Positions 7,772 to 12,140 of a stretch of 12,140 nt of DNA are shown piece after piece (within the stretch, counting starts at the first letter, position 1; each line of letters begins with the position of its first letter). Position numbers and translations under genes: made by a program. The notes beneath the pieces are model-generated. The model searched no databases and had not been told where the DNA came from. It saw only the letters and a program-made list of their open reading frames with translations. Origin of the DNA: Christiangramia sp. (GTDB lineage Bacteria; Bacteroidota; Bacteroidia; Flavobacteriales; Flavobacteriaceae); contig JAHELO010000017.1 of assembly GCA_024644145.1 (NCBI GenBank), positions 1 to 12,140 on the forward strand. The letters run 5' to 3'.

Positions 7772-7776
7772 AAATA

Positions 7777-8862
7777 TTAATTCATGGTTAAGGAGTAAGT
7801 ATACGCCCTTGGGTTGCTTAGATCTAAAGTGACAGTATAATTACCATCAGCTTCTACCTGAATGTCCGGTCCGCCGTAATTCATAAAACCGTCATCATCG
7901 TTATCCCCTCCAAGGTTAATGTCCCAGATATCATTGGCTCTGAATTTGATAAACTCACCGCCAATAAGATCTAAAGTGATCGTCCATACTTTGGCATCTA
8001 CATCATAAGTCATATCTGTATCTGAGTCCCATCCGGTTGGAGTAGCAGAACCAATAATTCCCCACTCTGTTGCAGTCAACTCGTAAGTTAATAGCTCTGA
8101 ATCTAACGTTACTCTATAATATCCTCCCATATTATCAGGTAAACCAGCATTCACACCCGGTGTTGCTAAATTCATCGTATAGGAACCATCACTATCACCA
8201 GCATCACCGTAATTACCATCCCATCCGGTATTTGTAGGTAAAAATTTATATTGCGAATCACCATTCTGGAAATATACGTATCCTTCGAAAGAAGTCTCAC
8301 CAAATCCTGCTGCTGAAATTTGCACGGCATTTTCTGGTGTCCAGTCATCACCATAACCACCTGCAGAAAGGAAACTTCCCACTACATACATCTTAGGAGC
8401 TTCTGTAGTATATGGAGAAACAGTGATAGTAATAACCTCACTATTCAAAACCATATCACTTACCATTGCCTGTACTCTTACCTCATAAGCTGCAGCTGTG
8501 AACGGAGTTGCACCTAATGCAAGAACAGTATTGTTTAAAGTTTCAACGCTAACTCCCAATTGAGTTGCACCAATGATACTTCCTAAAGATTCAGCATTTG
8601 CAAACTCATTACCTGCATTATCTATCTGTACATTATATGTGATCTCCACGGCACCGCCGAAATCTGCCTGTGACCATACAAATCTTTCAGCAAGATTGGC
8701 ATTCTGTTCAAATGTGAGGTTATAGATATTTCCTTCATCCGGAGCTATTAACATTGGCGCGTCTCCAGGTACAATTACCGGCCTGTCCTGAACATCATCA
8801 GTAGAACAGGATATTGCAAAAACTGCAATTAATAGGACAAGTAAACTTTTAATATTTTTCAT
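7777..8862 (-). CDS. susE: SusE-family starch-binding outer-membrane lipoprotein
   Basis: Surface lipoprotein that binds alpha-glucan chains and helps feed them to SusCD; it has no enzymatic domain. The 361 residues start with a type II signal peptide whose lipobox ends AISC (C19), followed by STDD, an acidic surface-export type sequence. Residues about 30-148 form the SusE N-terminal Ig-like domain (start near APMLIAPDEG). Two related beta-sandwich modules follow: about 156-262 (opening PKMYVVGSF, with W174 and W214) and about 266-361 (opening WGIIGSATPTGW, with W278 and W313). Both show the pattern of SusE/SusF starch-binding modules, and the tryptophans are candidate sugar-stacking residues. 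The start codon lies 17 nt after the susD stop, with AAGAA just upstream. A terminator-like hairpin directly follows the stop. This is shorter than proteins with three binding modules, so two binding sites are expected. Confidence 0.9.
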   Translation of the reverse strand: MKNIKSLLVLLIAVFAISCSTDDVQDRPVIVPGDAPMLIAPDEGNIYNLTFEQNANLAERFVWSQADFGGAVEITYNVQIDNAGNEFANAESLGSIIGATQLGVSVETLNNTVLALGATPFTAAAYEVRVQAMVSDMVLNSEVITITVSPYTTEAPKMYVVGSFLSAGGYGDDWTPENAVQISAAGFGETSFEGYVYFQNGDSQYKFLPTNTGWDGNYGDAGDSDGSYTMNLATPGVNAGLPDNMGGYYRVTLDSELLTYELTATEWGIIGSATPTGWDSDTDMTYDVDAKVWTITLDLIGGEFIKFRANDIWDINLGGDNDDDGFMNYGGPDIQVEADGNYTVTLDLSNPRAYTYSLTMN

Positions 8863-8879
8863 TTCTTAAATATGTTTTA

Positions 8880-10481
8880 TTAGTAACCAGGGTTTTGTGT
8901 AAGATTAGGGTTTCCAGCAAGTGAGTTAGATGGAATAGGGAAAAGATTTCTAAAGCTTGGGGTAGGCGCTCCATTTTTGACGTTGCCTTTCCATGGCCAG
9001 ATATAAGAACCGCCTGTAAATTTTCCGAATCTAATTAGGTCTGTTCTTCTGTGTGCTTCCCAGTGTAATTCTCTGGCTCTTTCAGCAAGTATGAAATCCA
9101 GAGTTAGCTCGTTGCTGCTGATATTATGATCTGAATCATTAAAGGCTCTTTCTCGCACAAGATTCACATAGTTCAATGCATCAGCCTGAGATCCGCCACC
9201 ACCTCTTAAAAATATTTCAGCATACATAAGATAGGCATCAGCCAGACGGTAAACAGGAAAGTCTGTATCTACAAATTGTCCATTAATGTCTTTTCCAATA
9301 TTACCATCTACATCTACATTTTTCCATTTTGCAACGGCGTACCCATCAGTGAACGAACTTACATCTTCAATCTCTAAGGATTGACCATCTGTGTAAAACT
9401 GCTCACGGCTATCTTCACCAATCTGGAATTTTTCAACAAGGGCAGAGGTGGTACGGATTCCCGCCCAGCCAAAATCGATACCAAAATCTTCAGTATTCAT
9501 ACTACCTCCTACGGCAGCATGAGTAAGGAAAGTGGTTCCGCCAAAGGTTTGAGTTCTTAAACCATCAAATGCCACGGCAAAGATGAACTCATTTTGTGCA
9601 CCATTTTGATCATTATCTGCAAGGAATAACTCCTCGTAATCATCGTGCAGTGAATAACCTCCGTTAATTACTTTCTGAGTATAGGTCATTGCGTCTGCAT
9701 AACGGTCTGTACCTGTATATACTTCAGCATTTAAATATACATTGGCTAAAAGCATCCATGCAGCACCTTTATCTGCTCTTGGATATTCTATTGCACCTAT
9801 TTCTGGCAGGTTTTCTACCAAAGAAAGTAATTCAGATTCTACATAATTAAAAAGTTCCTGTCTTGAAACCTGCTCCGGCAGGAAGAAATCTACAGGAGAC
9901 TCTTCAGTTACCAGTCCAACCGATCCAAAAAGATCAAGGAAATGGTAGTAGCTTAAAGCTCTTAAAAACCTGGCCTCAGCTCTGTATGTCTGGATCTCAG
10001 CCTGCACCTGGCTGCTTAATCCTCTGGCATCCATTTTTTCCTGAGTGGTTTGTCTTAAAAACTCATTACAGTTTTTAACCTGAAAATCAAGACGGTTAAA
10101 TGTAGCGTTAATAAATCTATCTGCAGAAGTCCAGGTCTGGTAATGGAAGTTCTTGATCGTACCATCATTCCAGCCAATAATAGCCTCATCTGTAGTTAAT
10201 TCCTGCATTAACCAGTAACCACGTATATACTGGCTTTCCCCTTCGTCTATACCCGTAATATCAGGGTTTCCTGCAGGGCCTTGTTGTCCTGTAGTAGCAA
10301 GACCTGCGTACAGTTTAGCCACCAATTGGATATAACTATCCGGATTGCTGTATACGCGCTCGGCAGAAAGTAAACTGTCACTATCTGGATTTGATTGATC
10401 CAGGTCTGCTGTACAGGAGGCAGCAAAGACAGTAAAGAGAACTAATGCCGATTTAAAAATGGATATTTTTAAATTTTTCAT
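8880..10481 (-). CDS. susD: SusD/RagB-family glycan-binding lipoprotein
   Basis: Outer-membrane lipoprotein that forms the lid on the SusC channel and captures oligosaccharides for import. It has 533 residues, normal for the family. The signal peptide ends FAASC (C23) and is followed by an Asp-rich stretch. Family marks are the helical TPR-like core with EARFLRALSYYHFLDLFG (168-185), YRLADAYLMYAEI (411-423), the late motif ILAERARELHWEAHRRTDL (464-482), and the closing LFPIPSNSLAGNPNLTQNPGY region (513-533). The start lies 6 nt after the susC stop, the classic susC-susD pairing, so the two products form one complex. Aromatic residues in the middle may contact the glucan but cannot be assigned without a structure. 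Ligand type is inferred from the downstream SusE and GH13 genes. Confidence 0.96.
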   Translation of the reverse strand: MKNLKISIFKSALVLFTVFAASCTADLDQSNPDSDSLLSAERVYSNPDSYIQLVAKLYAGLATTGQQGPAGNPDITGIDEGESQYIRGYWLMQELTTDEAIIGWNDGTIKNFHYQTWTSADRFINATFNRLDFQVKNCNEFLRQTTQEKMDARGLSSQVQAEIQTYRAEARFLRALSYYHFLDLFGSVGLVTEESPVDFFLPEQVSRQELFNYVESELLSLVENLPEIGAIEYPRADKGAAWMLLANVYLNAEVYTGTDRYADAMTYTQKVINGGYSLHDDYEELFLADNDQNGAQNEFIFAVAFDGLRTQTFGGTTFLTHAAVGGSMNTEDFGIDFGWAGIRTTSALVEKFQIGEDSREQFYTDGQSLEIEDVSSFTDGYAVAKWKNVDVDGNIGKDINGQFVDTDFPVYRLADAYLMYAEIFLRGGGGSQADALNYVNLVRERAFNDSDHNISSNELTLDFILAERARELHWEAHRRTDLIRFGKFTGGSYIWPWKGNVKNGAPTPSFRNLFPIPSNSLAGNPNLTQNPGY

Positions 10482-10487
10482 AGTTTT

Positions 10488-12140
10488 TTAAAAATTAAAA
10501 TTTAATCCCAGAACAAAGTTCATTGGTCTTGGATATAAGTTATTATCTATACCATAGGTCTCAGGATCTATACCATCATAATCTGAAATGATTAATAAGT
10601 TCTGACCAGTTGCAGTAACTGTTAAAGAATTTCCATCATTTAAGAATCTTGAGAAAGTATAGCCTATAGAAGCATTGTCCAGTTTAACGAAAGATGCATC
10701 CTGGATATAGTAATCAGATTGAAATTGAGCCTGAGAAAAATCAGTATAACGAAGATTATCTACTCCATTGGTTAAATAGGTATCGAATGTAAGCAGGCCA
10801 TCTCCATAGCCATAATTGGAATCTACATTATTATAGTTGTAGTTCCCCCAACTTCCTCTCCATGCCATATTGAAATTCCAGTTCTTATAATTAAGATCGG
10901 TATTTAATCCATAATAAACATCAGATGCTGGTTTTCTAAAACGGTATTTATCTGCTTCGTTAACGATCCCATCCTGGTTGCGGTCTACATAAACCCCATC
11001 TAATGGTTTTCCATCCTCTCCATAGGCTTGCTCAAATACAAAGAAAGAGTATGGAGCAAATCCAATTTGATGATTCTGGATAGTGTTACCTGTAGCACCA
11101 CTTATTCCTCCAACATCTATCCCTTCGTAATCCTCATCTTCAATTAAAGTAAGCTTTGTGATCTTGGATTCCTGGAAGGTGATGTTACCACCAATTCTCC
11201 AGCTTAAATTTTCGTTTCTAAAAGGATAAACATCAGCAGCGATCTCAAGTCCTCTGTTTTCTAAAGTACCAATATTATAATCATCGGCATTTGAGAATCC
11301 AACTCCCTGTGGATTATTGGTGAAAACTAAAAGATCTGTAGTTTTTCTTTCATATGCATCTACAGAACCAGTGATTCTATCATTAAAAAATCCAAAATCT
11401 ACACCGGCGTTATAAGTTTCCGTTTCTTCCCAAACAAGGTTAGTATTGTATGGTTGAGGTCTAATAGTCTCTACAAACTGGTTACCGAATTGATAAGATA
11501 CATTATTAGTACCAGTCTGGTAAAGCGGTAACGATGGGTAGATATCTCCTACGGCTTGTTGACCAGTAATACCCCAGCTTCCTCTAAGCTTTAGATTACT
11601 TACAATATTAGAATCTGCAAGGAAATTCTCTTCGTTAACCTTCCAGCCTACAGCGGCAGCAGGGAAATTACCCCATCTGTTTTCCTCGGTAAAACGAGAA
11701 GTACCATCGCGTCTAATAGATAGTGTTAAAAGGTATTTGTCGCTTTGGGTAAGGTTTAATCTTGCAAAATATGACTGCAAATTAAGCCTGGTTTCGTTCG
11801 TTACTTCTGTAATCACTCCATTCCCAGTATCTGTGAAGAAAACTGTTGGATAACGGAAGTCCTGGTAATTGTAACCACCGGTGAAATCTACCTGGGTGCC
11901 TGTACCTTGAAAATAGTTGTTATAATTTAAATAAAGGTCCATCAAACGGTTCTCCTTATTCTCCTCATTATTATAGGAGGAAGGATTTCTTTCTCCTTCT
12001 GAATTCAGGCTTACGAACTCAATTTCTTCTCCACCATATGATCTTCCGGAAAGCATATCGTAACCAAGGTTCACTACAGCTTTAAGTTCCGGTAGAAAAT
12101 GCATCTTGTATTCCGTTTGGATATTACCAATACTACGGTA
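10488..12140 (-). CDS. susC: SusC-family TonB-dependent transporter (partial, C-terminal part)
   Basis: Outer-membrane beta-barrel that imports oligosaccharides with energy from TonB. The frame stays open to the window edge (first codons YRSIGNIQTEYK), so the ATG at 12102-12104 is internal and the N terminus lies outside. The visible 550 residues are roughly the C-terminal half of a protein that is usually near 1000 residues. Seen here are typical SusC barrel features: alternating aromatic strands, SIRRDGTSRF and RWGNFPAAAVGWKVNEE (around residues 141-171 of the fragment), a DRNQDGIVNEADKY loop, and a C-terminal strand ending NFNF with the final Phe needed for barrel assembly. The plug domain and TonB box cannot be seen. 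The gene is the first of the visible operon; any promoter would be upstream of position 12140. Confidence 0.95.
   Translation of the reverse strand, partial: YRSIGNIQTEYKMHFLPELKAVVNLGYDMLSGRSYGGEEIEFVSLNSEGERNPSSYNNEENKENRLMDLYLNYNNYFQGTGTQVDFTGGYNYQDFRYPTVFFTDTGNGVITEVTNETRLNLQSYFARLNLTQSDKYLLTLSIRRDGTSRFTEENRWGNFPAAAVGWKVNEENFLADSNIVSNLKLRGSWGITGQQAVGDIYPSLPLYQTGTNNVSYQFGNQFVETIRPQPYNTNLVWEETETYNAGVDFGFFNDRITGSVDAYERKTTDLLVFTNNPQGVGFSNADDYNIGTLENRGLEIAADVYPFRNENLSWRIGGNITFQESKITKLTLIEDEDYEGIDVGGISGATGNTIQNHQIGFAPYSFFVFEQAYGEDGKPLDGVYVDRNQDGIVNEADKYRFRKPASDVYYGLNTDLNYKNWNFNMAWRGSWGNYNYNNVDSNYGYGDGLLTFDTYLTNGVDNLRYTDFSQAQFQSDYYIQDASFVKLDNASIGYTFSRFLNDGNSLTVTATGQNLLIISDYDGIDPETYGIDNNLYPRPMNFVLGLNFNF

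Noticed and set aside
8172..8517. Small open frames within susE on both strands
   Set aside because: Both are shadows of the SusE frame; the - strand one is in another frame of the same Gly/Asp-rich coding sequence.
10488..12104. SusC gene starting at the ATG at 12102-12104
   Set aside because: The frame is open to the window edge with SusC-like sequence, and the product would lack the plug and signal peptide; the ATG is an internal Met of a partial gene.
1..12140. CRISPR array, tRNA/rRNA genes, insertion sequences, integrase or attachment sites
   Set aside because: I saw no regularly spaced repeats, no tRNA-like cloverleaf and no transposase or integrase coding sequence.

Overview
The window looks like a chromosome segment of a marine-type Flavobacteriaceae bacterium (Bacteroidetes), Gramella/Christiangramia-like in style. 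Evidence for this is the AT-rich DNA, a SusC/SusD pair, lipoproteins with acidic residues after the lipobox cysteine, a type IX secretion (T9SS) C-terminal domain, and little Shine-Dalgarno sequence before the start codons. The genus is an inference.

Layout. Positions 2-46 hold the last 14 codons of a + strand gene ending in a hydrophobic helix, followed by a strong hairpin terminator. Positions 120-354 carry what look like two broken gene tails facing away from each other: a 33-codon tail on the - strand and a 42-codon tail on the + strand that resembles the end of a cold-shock domain. A second strong terminator (about 418-453) closes nrdJ (471-3026, -), an intact adenosylcobalamin-dependent class II ribonucleotide reductase. 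Positions 3027-3641 are non-coding or nearly so, with a terminator at 3323-3343 that separates nrdJ from the locus upstream of it on the - strand.

From 12140 down to 3642 runs the end of a Sus-like polysaccharide utilization locus for an alpha-glucan (starch, glycogen or a relative), all on the - strand: susC (5' end outside the window), susD, susE, a 1122-residue GH13 alpha-amylase-family enzyme exported by T9SS, and a tandem FN3-like lipoprotein. Spacing is tight (6, 17, 49 and 3 nt), so this reads as one operon. The 49-nt gap contains a terminator-like hairpin that probably lowers expression of the enzyme relative to the binding and transport genes.

How they work together (inference from family knowledge): the T9SS-exported GH13 enzyme cuts alpha-glucan outside the cell; SusD, SusE and probably the FN3-like lipoprotein hold the polymer or its fragments at the surface; SusC with SusD as its lid imports oligosaccharides with TonB energy. 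No regulator, inner-membrane transporter or periplasmic glucosidase is in the window; they would have to lie beyond position 12140 or elsewhere. I see no wholly new system. The points most worth checking are the His-to-Asn change in GH13 conserved region IV, the intercistronic terminator, the uncharacterised FN3-like lipoprotein, the structured 3' segment at 3344-3641, and the gene-tail scar at 120-354.
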